NCBI GenBank assembly: GCA_964017185.1
Contig: OZ024873.1
Span: 47,230,760 to 47,294,759 of the forward strand
Reading direction: 5' to 3'
DNA from: Rugalucina vietnamica
Lineage: Eukaryota > Mollusca > Bivalvia > Lucinida > Lucinidae
DNA length: 64,000 nt
The notes under the pieces are model-generated. The model searched no databases and was not told the origin of the DNA. It saw nothing but the letters and a program-made list of their open reading frames with translations. A program made the position numbers and the translations under genes. How positions within the stretch are numbered: the first letter of the stretch is position 1; each line of letters begins with the position of its first letter. Below, in pieces: positions 55,235 to 64,000 of this stretch.

Positions 55235-56049
55235 GTGTGGTCATAACACTTTTTATTACATACGCGTACAACGTTATCCACTAGAAAACAGCGGCGCCAT
55301 ATATAGAGAATCTTTAAATGTTTTTGTTAAATACGTACGCTCGTATGGCTTTTATTGTTGGAAAAGATGTTGGAATTCCGATAGCTACAAATAGCGCCCC
55401 TCTCGTAGCTGATTTATTTTTATACTGCTACGAAAGAGATTTCATGGAATCGCTTAACCATGACAATCAAGCTGATGTTATCGAGGCTTTTAATTCGACT
55501 TCCTGGGACCTCGATGACCTTTTGAACATTGGCAATCCTTATTTTGAAAGCATGGTCAATCAAATTTATCCACATAAGCTACTGTTGAATAAGGCCAACA
55601 CCACAGATACTGAAGAGTCTTTTTTTAGATTTATACCTTTCTATTGCAAATGGATTTGTTACTTCTAAAATTTATAATAAACGTGATGACTTTGATTTTG
55701 ATTAAATAAATTTTCAGTTTTTGGATGGTGACGTTCCTCTCCATGCTTCTTATGGTGTATACAATTTCGCAACTTATTAGGTTCGCTAGAGTCTGTAATC
55801 ATGTTGCGGACTTCAACGCGCGAAATAAATGTTTAACAGCCAGACTTCTCCAGCAGGGCTATCGGTATCATAAACTTCGAAAAATAGTTTCTAAATTTTA
55901 TTACAGACACTATGAATTGATTTCCAAATTTAATGTTGGGTTAAAGACGCTTGTGCGTGAGGGCCTTTTGGAACCAGAATTTATGGTGACTTGGTTAAGA
56001 AATTTAAGAAACTTATAGGAAGAATTTTTTCTTTTCAGTTTAGAAAAAT
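55235..56049 (+). pseudogene. reverse transcriptase of the R element, degenerate
   Basis: VGIPIATNSAPLVADLFLYC (55372-55431), then LDDLLNIGNPYFESMVNQIY, where the catalytic Y-x-D-D is altered to D-L-D-D. DTEESFF, RFARVCNHVADFNARNKC, KFYYRHYELISKFNVGLK and a terminal LVKKFKKL follow in shifted frames. This is an RT family common in invertebrates; a Penelope-like assignment is plausible but unproven. It continues directly into the R 3' UTR. Confidence 0.65.
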
Positions 56050-56772
56050 CATAGATACGTTACAAATCTATAGGATATAAGTTAAATGTTATGCGACAGT
56101 CTGCATGCTGAGTTTTTAACAAATCATGGTTGATAACTGTGCTGCCTTCTTCAATTGCACGCCTGTGGGTGGGGCGTCAGACTCTATGATGACCCCGAGT
56201 TTAAGCAATTCATTTTAGTTCTTGAGGTCGGAGTTTCTTGTCTGTTGCTGGGCCCACCAGGGTTCAACTGGTGTTTTCTTTTTTCAGTAAGTTATCGTGC
56301 ACCCATGGGTCTCCATCGTCGGGCAGCTTACTGAATCTCTGGGGATATCCTGATTTATTTGTTTGTCCATGATGATTCATTGACTAGTTAGAGATTCACC
56401 ACAACTAACTAAACGTTGTGAACCACTGCAGAAACTGATGGTGAGGGTGAGGTTATGCCATGTAAAACTAGTTTAAGCTCGCCAGTAATTTATATTACTG
56501 ATCGTTCCAATGCGATACTTCTGTTGTAGTTCTTATTGTCTTGGTGTCGAATGTTTCTGCTGTTTGCACCTTATGTGCGTTTTCATATTTTTAGTTAGGT
56601 TTGGGTAACTGTGTGGCCGCCTTTTGGGAAAATAGCTGCTCACTCGGTTTAGAATATGTTTTCTTAGTATAAGTGCCTAATTGTCAATTAAGTTTTTCCC
56701 ACCTTGGTTTTTGGAGTGGGATTTTCTTTCTGATTGCGCCATTTCCTGATAATTGCCTACTTGTACCTTTTA
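56050..56772 (+). mobile_element. R 3' UTR, longest copy, contiguous with its RT
   Basis: Follows the RT ORF with ATAAGTTAAATGTTATGCGA, GTTCAACTGGTGTTTTCTTT, CATCGTCGGGCAGCTTACTG and CCACTGCAGAAACTGATGGT, ending TGCCTACTTGTACCTTTTAA. This is the reference for all other R copies. Confidence 0.85.
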
Positions 56773-56868
56773 ATTTCACGTGTGAAGTGAAAAATATGTA
56801 TATTTCATGAGTGGCGAAGCCACGAATGAAATATATATATTTTTCACTTCAAGTGTGAAATAAGGGTC
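56773..56868. repeat. short foldback around GTGGCGAAGCCAC
   Basis: TTTCACGTGTGAAGTGAAAA and its inverse flank GAGTGGCGAAGCCACGAATG. Related to the 52741-52800 palindromes. Confidence 0.65.
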
Positions 56869-57394
56869 ATATTTAACAGAAACATTTGAATGATTACATT
56901 TACAGTTTAAAACACATTCCGTTGGCATAGTTTAGATCTATGCCGTAAAAAATGAAATTGAAAATATTTCAAAATGTCTATTTTTCTCATTTCTGAAAAT
57001 CGATAACTTTTTTTAAAAGCATGGATACCCCCTTTTGGAGTAGCATTCCACCTATGTTTTAAGCTGTCTAAAAAATTTAGATTTATTTATCAATTAAAAA
57101 TTGGTATCGAAACACCTTAAAGCATGTTCTTTTTACGCATTCTGACATGCAAGCACAGTGTGTATTACTGATATTCTTTGAATACAAAGAAACAATCCTT
57201 GCGTATGTATATAACAAGAAAAAATGAAAGAAGAAAAGATATCACTACAAGTCTTGTTTTGCCTAAAGAAATACCAATGTTGTCATTTAATTGTACTCGC
57301 ATTCAAACGAATGTGTGATCATGAAAGGGTATTTGAAATTGAGACAAACGCATATTCACTTTGAATCTTAAGATCACATACTAATGTTATGTAC
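56869..57394. other. no gene recognised
   Basis: AT-rich upstream flank of the SLC5 gene. Confidence 0.4.
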
Positions 57395-57630
57395 CATCAC
57401 GAACACTAATACATATGTATAGCCATATATGACGAATGTATTCACCCATCGTTATCATTTGCGTGAGTCCACTTTAATTTTTTGTTGGCTTCAGGCGTGA
57501 TTTTAAAACTTTTATTCCATTTTATGATGAAATTCCTCTAAGCAAACAGAGTATCCCCAGATGGGACGCCTCGTTCTGCGGCGTCACATCTGGGGCTATA
57601 CTGTTTGCCTATGTCCCATAAAAAGGACGC
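57395..57630. repeat. Z family fragment upstream of the SLC5 gene
   Basis: Inverse copy of 695-905. Shared landmarks include GCAAACAG, CCCAGATGGGACG, the palindromic partner CACATCTGGGG, and TTGCCTATGTCCCATAAAAA. Confidence 0.65.
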
Positions 57631-57737
57631 CAGACTTACATGAAGTAATATGTGATCATTCAAACAATTTTTGCTAGGGATAACTCAAGACATTCATAAA
57701 AGTAAACAAACACAGTTCATTGTGGCTGAAATTTAAG

Positions 57738-57750
57738 TTTTATATAAAGG
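57738..57750 (+). promoter_or_regulatory. TATA-like box of the SLC5 gene
   Basis: TTTTATATAAAGG lies about 55-60 bases before the ATG at 57802. If used, transcription would start near 57770 with a very short 5' UTR. Confidence 0.4.
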
Positions 57751-57801
57751 TTTTATTTGGTGAATAACTATTATCTAGAGCGTAAAACCAAAACATTAAA
57801 A

Positions 57802-59670
57802 ATGGAGCTACGTTTACACACAGCTGACTATGCTGTAATGGGAGCATTCCTTGTCGTTTCACTGGGTATTGGGGTGTATTATGGAGTGTTTAAGAGACAG
57901 AGAACTACGGAGGAGTACCTGATGGGTAACAGACAGATGCAGATCTTACCTGTGGCGTTGTCCATGCTCGTCACGTATCAATCTGCTATATCTGTGATTG
58001 GTATACCTGCTGAGTTCTACCTGTACCAGACCATGTTCTGTTATGTGTGGATTGGAATCATAGCATCAATTGTCGCGCAGTGCTACATGATAGTTCCTCT
58101 GATGTTCCCGCTACATCTCACCAGTGCATACGAATACCTCGGACGTCGCTTCAGGTCTCGCAGTATTCAACTCTTTAGTTCGTTACTCGGCATGCTACAA
58201 ACTTTGGTGTACATGAGTATGGTTCTACTGGCGCCGTCGTTAGCCCTCGAGGCAGTCGCGGGGATCCCGTTATGGATCTCTGTGGTATTGGTCGGCATAG
58301 TGGGAACAGTTTATACCTCCCTAGGAGGGCTGAGAAGCGTTATCTGGACCGACGTGTTTCAGTTTGTCATCATGTTTACTGGTATCATTGTCATCCTCGT
58401 TCTTGGCAGTGTTCGACTGGGAAGCTATAGTAACATATGGAACCTGTGTAAGGAAGGGGACCGGATACAGTTCGCTATTATTGACATAGATCCGCGCGTG
58501 CGCCATACTTTGTGGTCGTGTTTAATTGGTGGAGCATTTAATTGGCTCCCGCTATTGTGTAACCAGTCTGCAGTGCAGAGAATATGTTCAATGAAGACAA
58601 TGAAAGAGTCTAAGTATGCTGTCTTACTAAACATTCCTTTGACACTATTATATGGCGTACTCTTGTTCTTTTTAAGCTCAGTGATGTTTGCCTACTACGC
58701 CAACAAACAGTGTGACCCCCTGCAGGCGGGATTTGTCTCAAACGGAAATCAGGTAGCCCCATATTTCGTGATGGACATCCTCTCCAACCTCCCTGGTCTA
58801 GCGGGTCTCTTCTTAGCTGCTCTGTTCAGCGGTGCCCTCAGCTCATTGTCATCAGGTATAAACGCCATGGGCGCCAATACGGTACAAGATATTCTATCTA
58901 GTTGCCTGAGGACCACCACACAACGGACGAAAACAGTGGTTGCCAAAATAACCGTGTTTGTATACGGCGCAGTCGCCGTTTCTCTGGCCTATCTTGCCAA
59001 GGACTTCGGCGGTCCTGTGACCCAGATTTCATTGTCAGCGGCGGGAGCAATCGGAGGCCCCGGGGCTGGAATGATATTTCTGGGAGGGCTGTTTCCCCAT
59101 GCGAACTGGATTGGAGGTATCGTTGGTGGTCTTACTGGTTTAATAATAAACCTCTGGGTATCCATCGGCTCGGTGCTGTACGGAAAAAAGGCACCGCGAT
59201 CGCCACCCATTGGCACTACACAATGCTTCGACAACACAACCACTTTGGAAACAAATATTAAAAATGTAACATCACTGTTAGATAGTGTCCAGACAACCTC
59301 AGTTTACAGCAGTAGCACAGCAGACCTCAGTACATCAGAACCAGGTCATCTAGTCATCTATGACGTGTCTTATCTATATATCGGTCTCATCGGATTTCTA
59401 GTCACGATAATCAGTGGACTTCTAGTCAGTGTGGTAGTTAGCCGCATATCAAGTGTGGATGATACCACGAGCCCGGAGTACATTTTCCCGTTTATGAGAG
59501 GTGTCTGGACGAATACATTCAAACAATGGATGAAGCTTGCAGAATTTGAACTGCGGGACAAAGTGATTGACGTGTTAAATCAGAACACAGCTCTAAACCA
59601 ACAGAAAGACCTAGTTGGCGACGTGAATGATAAGACACTACACAAAAATAGACCTGTGGATAAATATTGA
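57802..59670 (+). CDS. SLC5-family sodium-coupled solute transporter (SMCT/SMVT-like), intronless
   Basis: 622 codons from an ATG in good context (AAAAATGG) to TGA. The frame is open 15 codons further upstream but with no ATG. The protein has about 13 hydrophobic segments. TM1 (ADYAVMGAFLVVSLGIGVYY) is near residue 8, and the SSF signature GGLRSVIWTDVFQFVIMF is near 170. SGALSSLSSGINAMGANTVQ near 350 is the TM8 region that holds Na2-site Ser residues in the family. An extracellular loop has N-glycosylation sites (NTTT, NVTS) near 480-490, and the cytosolic tail is polar. Family members move monocarboxylates, vitamins or iodide with Na+; the substrate cannot be read from sequence. Closest by motif to SLC5A6/A8/A12. 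The lack of introns suggests a retrocopy or an intron-poor expansion. Confidence 0.92.
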   Translation: MELRLHTADYAVMGAFLVVSLGIGVYYGVFKRQRTTEEYLMGNRQMQILPVALSMLVTYQSAISVIGIPAEFYLYQTMFCYVWIGIIASIVAQCYMIVPLMFPLHLTSAYEYLGRRFRSRSIQLFSSLLGMLQTLVYMSMVLLAPSLALEAVAGIPLWISVVLVGIVGTVYTSLGGLRSVIWTDVFQFVIMFTGIIVILVLGSVRLGSYSNIWNLCKEGDRIQFAIIDIDPRVRHTLWSCLIGGAFNWLPLLCNQSAVQRICSMKTMKESKYAVLLNIPLTLLYGVLLFFLSSVMFAYYANKQCDPLQAGFVSNGNQVAPYFVMDILSNLPGLAGLFLAALFSGALSSLSSGINAMGANTVQDILSSCLRTTTQRTKTVVAKITVFVYGAVAVSLAYLAKDFGGPVTQISLSAAGAIGGPGAGMIFLGGLFPHANWIGGIVGGLTGLIINLWVSIGSVLYGKKAPRSPPIGTTQCFDNTTTLETNIKNVTSLLDSVQTTSVYSSSTADLSTSEPGHLVIYDVSYLYIGLIGFLVTIISGLLVSVVVSRISSVDDTTSPEYIFPFMRGVWTNTFKQWMKLAEFELRDKVIDVLNQNTALNQQKDLVGDVNDKTLHKNRPVDKY

Positions 59671-59729
59671 AGGGAAACTTAAACGCGAAACATTCTATGT
59701 AATCAGATAGTAATCAGCGATGTAGATAA

Positions 59730-59835
59730 TGATGCGTACTGTGCATGTGCGCACGATGTTTTCGCTTTGTACGCATTAAAAATTCAGACCTATGTGTACC
59801 ATATACGCAGTGAAAATCAGCGGTACGCAAGCAGC
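59730..59835 (+). repeat. X element, left part (interrupted)
   Basis: ATGTGTACCATATACGCAGT and AAAATCAGCGGTACGCAAGC match 15575-15633; continues at 62037. Confidence 0.6.
59775..59780 (+). terminator. possible polyadenylation signal
   Basis: ATTAAA about 105 bases after the SLC5 stop; it lies inside X-element sequence. Confidence 0.3.
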
Positions 59836-60060
59836 CCCCCAGTTATTTATAACTGACCGCTCTAAGGCGGGACTGCTGCTGTGGTTCATATTTATCCAAG
59901 TTATTCCAATAATGAGTTTTGTTGTATGACTTTGTGGCCACCCGAATATCATTTGGCTGTTCACTTAGCCCTCTGCATTTTATTTGTACAAGCTAGCACT
60001 GTGACCACCTTACCTTCAATAGCTGCTCACCTTGCTTTCCGTTATACATGTTAAACGTTG
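59836..60060 (+). mobile_element. R element, old diverged copy
   Basis: CCAGTTATTTATAACTGACC, TCTAAGGCGGGACTGCTGCT, TTTGTGGCCACCCGAATATC and AATAGCTGCTCACC keep the R order at low identity. Confidence 0.5.
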
Positions 60061-60126
60061 GTACTATACTTTATATCTCTTAACATGATTTCCTTATTGC
60101 TTGTTTATATGTGTGTATGTCAGAGC

Positions 60127-60301
60127 CACTGCAGAAGATGAGGGTGAGGTTATAGACATGTAAAACCGGTTTAAGCCCGCCAGTAACTTTGTGTTGCTGA
60201 TCGTTCCAAGACGATACTTCTGTGGTGGTTCTTTATGTTTTACGTCTTGGTGTTTAAAATTTTTTGTGCTGTTGGCGCCTTATGTATGTTTTCATATTTA
60301 T
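60127..60301 (+). mobile_element. R copy A, left part
   Basis: Starts at CACTGCAGAAGATGAGGG and ends at TATGTTTTCATATTTA, where the H element begins; resumes at 61857. Confidence 0.8.
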
Positions 60302-61362
60302 GTCGCTCCCCCCTTCAGGGTCGGGAAACATATTGCTTTTCCCCGTGCGTCTGTCTGTCCGTCCGTCTGTCTGTCCGTCACAAATCGTGTCCGCTCTATA
60401 ACTTGAAAACCGTTAAAGATTTTTCAATGAAACTTAGAACACTTGTAAATCACGACAAGACGATGTGTCGTGCACAAGAACCATAACTCTAGCTTGAGTA
60501 TTTTTGGAGTTATTTCCCTTTGATTATTTTCGATACAATTTCGTGTCCGCTCTATAACTTGAAAACCATTTAAGATTTTTCAATAAAACTTGGAACACTT
60601 ATTAAGCATGATCAGACGATGTGTCATGCACAAGAACCATAACTCTGGCTTGAGTATTTTATGAGTTATTTTCCTTTGATTATTTTCCATACAATTTCGT
60701 GTCCGCTCTATAACTCGAAAACCGTCAGAGATATTTCAATGAAACTTGGTACACTTATAAAGCACGATGAGATAATGTGTCGTGCTAAAGAATCACAACT
60801 CTTGCTTGCATATTTTTGGAGTAATTTCCCTTTGATTATTTTCCATACAATTTCGTGTCCACTCTATAACTTGAAAACCGTAAGAGAATTTTCAGTGAAA
60901 CTTGGTACACTTATAAAGCACGATCAGACGATGTGTCTTGCACAAGAATTATAACTCTTGCTTTCATATCTTTGGAGTTATTTTCCTTTGATTATTTTTT
61001 CCATACAATTTCATGTCCGCTCTATAACTTGAAAACCATAAGAAATATTTCAATGAAACTTGGTACACTTATAAAGCACGATGAGATGATGTGTCATGCT
61101 AAAGAACCATAACTCTTGCTTGCATATCTTTGGAGTTATTTCCCTTTGATTATTTTTCATACAATTTTGTGTCTGCTGTATAACTCAAAAACCATTAGAG
61201 ATTTTTCAATGAAACATGGTACACTTATAGAGCATGATGAGACGATGTGTCATGCACAAGAATCATTACTCTTGATTTCATATCTTTGGAGTTATTTCCC
61301 TTTGATTATTTTCCATACAATTTTGTGCCCGCTCTATAACTTGAAAACCGTAAGAGATATTT
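60302..61362 (+). mobile_element. H element, second copy, left part with tandem array
   Basis: TGTCGCTCCCCCCTTCAGGG then GTCTGTCTGTCCGTC and about six ~155-bp units closely matching 5927-7116. Interrupted at 61362 by R copy B. Confidence 0.75.
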
Positions 61363-61712
61363 CACTGCAGAAGCTGAGGGTGAGGTTATGGCCATGTAAA
61401 ACCGGTTTAAGCCCGCCAGTAACTGTTTGTTACTGATCGTTCCAAGGCGATACTTCTGTGGTGGTTCTTTTTGTTTTATGTCTTGGTGTTAAAAATGTTT
61501 GTGCTGCTGGGGCCTTATGTATGTTTTCATATTTTTAGTTAAGTTTAGGTAACTGAGTGGCCACCTATTGGGAAAATAGCTGCTCATTCGGCTTACGATA
61601 TGTTTTCATTGTATGAGTACCTGATTGTTAGTTTGGTTTTTCCCACCTCGGTTTTTGGAGTGGGAATCTTTTTTCTGATTGCGCCTTTTCCTGATCTTTG
61701 CCTACTTGTACC
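61363..61712 (+). mobile_element. R copy B, inserted in the H array
   Basis: Starts CTGCAGAAGCTGAGGGTGAG and ends TTTGCCTACTTGTACC. The array resumes at TTCAATGAAACTTGGTAC. TTCA occurs on both sides, a possible 4-bp duplication. Its 5' limit matches that of copy A. Confidence 0.85.
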
Positions 61713-61856
61713 GTTCAATGAAACTTGGTACACTTATAAAACAGAATGACAGGATATGTGATGCACAAGAACTATAACTCTTGCTTGCATATTTTGGACA
61801 TGCACGTAGAAAGGGGGGAGACTTCAGTTTTCACATAGAAAACGAATTCCAGTTTT
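61713..61856 (+). mobile_element. H element, right end
   Basis: Matches 6967-7116: AACAGAATGACAGGATATGT, GACATGCACGTAGAAAGGGG, hairpin GTTTTC-ACATA-GAAAAC, end GAATTCCAG. Confidence 0.8.
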
Positions 61857-62036
61857 AGTTAAGTTTAGGTAACTGAGTGGCCACCTATTGGGAAAATAGC
61901 TGCTTATTCGGCTTACGATATGTTTTCATGGTATAAGTACCTGATTGTTAGTTTGGTTTTTTCGCACCTCGGTTTTTGGAGTGGGAATCTTTTTCTGATT
62001 GCGTCTTTTCCTGATCTTTGCCTACGTGTATCTTCA
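61857..62036 (+). mobile_element. R copy A, right part
   Basis: TTTTAGTTAAGTTTAGGTAA to TTGCCTACGTGTATC; joins 60301 to give one uninterrupted R copy. Confidence 0.8.
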
Positions 62037-62265
62037 GATCTTAAAATTGTCACAAAATGAGAATTTTTCAACTAGTCTTGTCTGGCTGCTCTGTCAACAA
62101 TTGAAAAGTAGTTACAATAATGATTAAGGCAGCTTTTGATGGTTCCATACCACACATCATGCAATATACTTTTTTTATCTTCAGTAGTTTAAAGAAGGTC
62201 TCGGCCAGACAAATTGTTTACCAAAGGTTTATTCAAGAAGTTTAATAGGCGAGACGCTAGATTCT
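62037..62265 (+). repeat. X element, right part
   Basis: TTAAAATTGTCACAAAATGA, GGCTGCTCTGTCAACAATTG and GCCAGACAAATTGTTTACCA match 15660-15902. Confidence 0.65.
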
Positions 62266-62811
62266 GTGTCTACCGTATTTAACGAAATCGCGCAACACCC
62301 TCCACATACTTTGTTTGCAATATGTAATTGGTCCATTGGTCATCCTAGATGAGTTCTAGGCACGTTGTCGCCCCGAAAAGTGGTGCACAATATTTCTGTA
62401 GCTTGTTACATAAGTCACCTATTCAAAATACATTTGTACAAACAAAACAGCGAAACCTACTACACTCTACCAACTTTAATCAAGCAACAACACTAATTAT
62501 ATCAAGTACTAGAACAACTTAACAGACATGCTTTGTGATCTTTAAAAGTTGAAATTCGACATTGTACGGTGTTACATACGTTACTTTTAACAAATATACC
62601 GTGAAAATAGAGGCTGGTTTTTATGGCATATTTCTTTCTTCGTATTCCACAAACGCTAGGTACTTTCTTACTGTTCGATAGTTCTACTAGGCTAGTACAC
62701 AAAATCAAATGATCATATTTCTTTTTGAATAAATAATTATGTTTTCTACGAGTACAGTCGTAAGCTGTAACATTTGAAAACGTGTTTCAACAAAAAAAAA
62801 TTCAAAATAAA

Positions 62812-62845
<34 letters not shown>

Positions 62846-62915
62846 GAAATAATTCAGTTGTGTTTTTCACAATTTATGATAAATACATGTTTAGTGTGCT
62901 GTGGTAAAATAAACA
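62266..62915. other. no gene recognised; poly(T) run
   Basis: T tract of about 30 bases at 62815-62844. Confidence 0.4.
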
Positions 62916-62924
62916 GCGTGTGAC

Positions 62925-63650
62925 TAGCCAGAATGCTCATGGTAACACATGTAACACCTTAATGATACATATAAGGATGGCTTTCATTTTGGTGATTATG
63001 AATGAATATGTAGACTCATTTATACTCTTCACGGGTTAATGGCTTATGGTTGAGTTACTCTGGAAATTATTCAAGGTGTAAAGTATTTTAGTGCGTACTC
63101 ACAGTAGAACGAAAACATACAGTGTGAATGTCGAAATTGCAACAAGGAAATACTATTTAAATGAGCAGGGTTATACAAAAACCAAATTCAGCATATTCGA
63201 AAACAAAGATGCAGTTACAGCACAGCTGGTCAGCGCCTTTACACAGATAAATTTAACCCTTCTTTTTTTAAAAATCAGAAATTACAAGCGTCTAATCGTC
63301 TGTGACTGTGATGACCGTATTGGCGGAAGACAAGTTTTCTCGCACCGCGGCTCAATTGAAAGTGGATTCAAATAATTTTACTGCATAGCTTTTAGGACAC
63401 AGTAAGGTATTTGGGATATGGTGATCCACTGGTGACTTGCCTGTATGCTCCTGGTAACGTATATAACACCCTTGTGATCGACTGGTGACTTGCCAGTATG
63501 ATCATGGAAACGTATGTAACGCCTTTTTAGCATATGACACAGTAAGGTATTTTGAGTATGTTGATACATGGGCGCTTTGCCTGTATGCCCATGGAAACAT
63601 ATGTAACACATTAATCGCTTAGGAAACAGTAAGGTTTTTTGACTATGGTG
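62925..63650 (+). repeat. degenerate tandem units with an M1 relic between them
   Basis: Units of about 60-130 bp with GTATGCCCATGGAAACATAT, GTAACACATTAAT and AGGACACAGTAAGGTATTT at 62930, 63390, 63480, 63530 and 63610. The stretch 63165-63362 is a separate, older M1 copy. Confidence 0.5.
63165..63362 (+). mobile_element. M1 MITE, oldest copy with decayed palindrome
   Basis: AAAAACCAAATTCAGC, TATTCGAAAACAAAGATGCA, TGGTCAGCGCCTTTACACAG, ATCAGAAATTACAAGCGTCT and CGCGGCTCAA follow the M1 order, but the internal arms no longer pair. Confidence 0.5.
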
Positions 63651-64000
63651 ACCCTGTGGTTAAAGTGTTCCCTCCGGGGGTTCAATCTCAATGGCGCCGT
63701 GTTGTGTACTTGAACAAGACCCACGTTGTATCTTTCGCAAATGTGCGAATTTTATGACTTAGAAAGACACAGGCTCCACATAGATCACACTGACAGTCGC
63801 ATCCAGCTAGACGAAGATGACGTTCTCAAACTCCTTACATCAGAAATATTGATTGGACGTAGAGTTCGATACATACAGAGATGTATCCATCAGATCAGGT
63901 GAACGAGAAAGAGGATATCGTCTAGCCCTGCGATAGCAGATCCCCGGGAGTGGCGAATTCCATGTCAAGGGGTAAGAACAAAGAATGTGAACTTCTTGAG
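63651..64000. other. no gene recognised; weak tRNA-like T-arm
   Basis: GTGGTTAAAGTGTTCCC and GGGGGTTCAATCTC (63655-63694) resemble a tRNA-derived head. The rest is unassigned. Confidence 0.3.

Noticed and set aside
57757-57801. upstream start of the SLC5 protein at 57757
   Set aside because: The first codon there is TTG; the first ATG in frame is 57802 and has a good context.

Overview
The window looks like intergenic and intronic DNA from a mollusc nuclear genome, most likely a bivalve. The evidence is AT-rich sequence, genes with GT-AG introns, very few long ORFs, and a dense, layered load of repeats. These include tRNA-derived SINEs ending in AAAC repeats, elements that begin and end with GCTCACCTGAG / CTCAGGTGAG, Helitron-like tandem-array elements, MITEs and foldbacks. 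The repeat styles are those I associate with bivalves. I cannot name a species.

Only two genes look intact. A RERG/RASL-type small GTPase runs on the + strand in four exons between 41134 and 49271 (220 aa). Its introns are filled with mobile elements and one unusual minisatellite. An intronless SLC5-family sodium/solute symporter (622 aa) lies at 57802-59670, with a TATA-like box just upstream. A C2H2 zinc-finger gene on the - strand (27812-28547) is complete except for one homopolymer frameshift. A promoter-like cluster at 9950-10500 leads into a candidate first exon with no visible continuation.

The other coding sequence is degenerate and mostly from mobile elements. It comprises a mariner transposase end (1-470), a zinc-finger ORF remnant on the - strand (3435-4310), unrecognised exon-like fragments on the - strand (12312-12890), a LINE reverse transcriptase piece (16560-17190, - strand), a broken YqaJ-nuclease-type gene (17200-19200 and 21000-22330), a Crypton tyrosine recombinase with a real intron (24040-27078, - strand), a LINE C-terminal zinc knuckle (54560-54995) and a second reverse transcriptase family (55235-56050).

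Layout: 1-9400 is mobile-element debris with two SINE/MITE clusters and a Helitron-like array. 9900-13300 holds the promoter-like island and - strand coding scraps. 13300-22330 has palindromic 'word' elements, the LINE fragment and the YqaJ gene. 22330-27550 is one retroelement copy split by a Crypton element. 27800-39000 has the zinc-finger gene and several large dispersed elements. 39300-40700 and 52200-54560 are related foldback complexes on either side of the GTPase gene. 54560-56870 is retroelement sequence. The SLC5 gene follows, and 59730-62265 is a stack of at least four successive insertions.

The most notable observations are: (1) an intron minisatellite whose 34-bp unit is a copy of the GTPase exon 2/intron 2 junction, splice donor included; (2) a family of repeats (called R here) that two loci show to be the long 3' UTR of one reverse-transcriptase element; (3) small palindromic 'word' elements, two of them flanked by 7-8 bp target-site duplications; (4) two unrelated MITE families that each carry an extra internal near-perfect palindrome; and (5) a Crypton insertion bounded by 16-17 bp inverted repeats. 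All family names (R, H, P, M1, T, F, X, Z, W) are labels for this report only.
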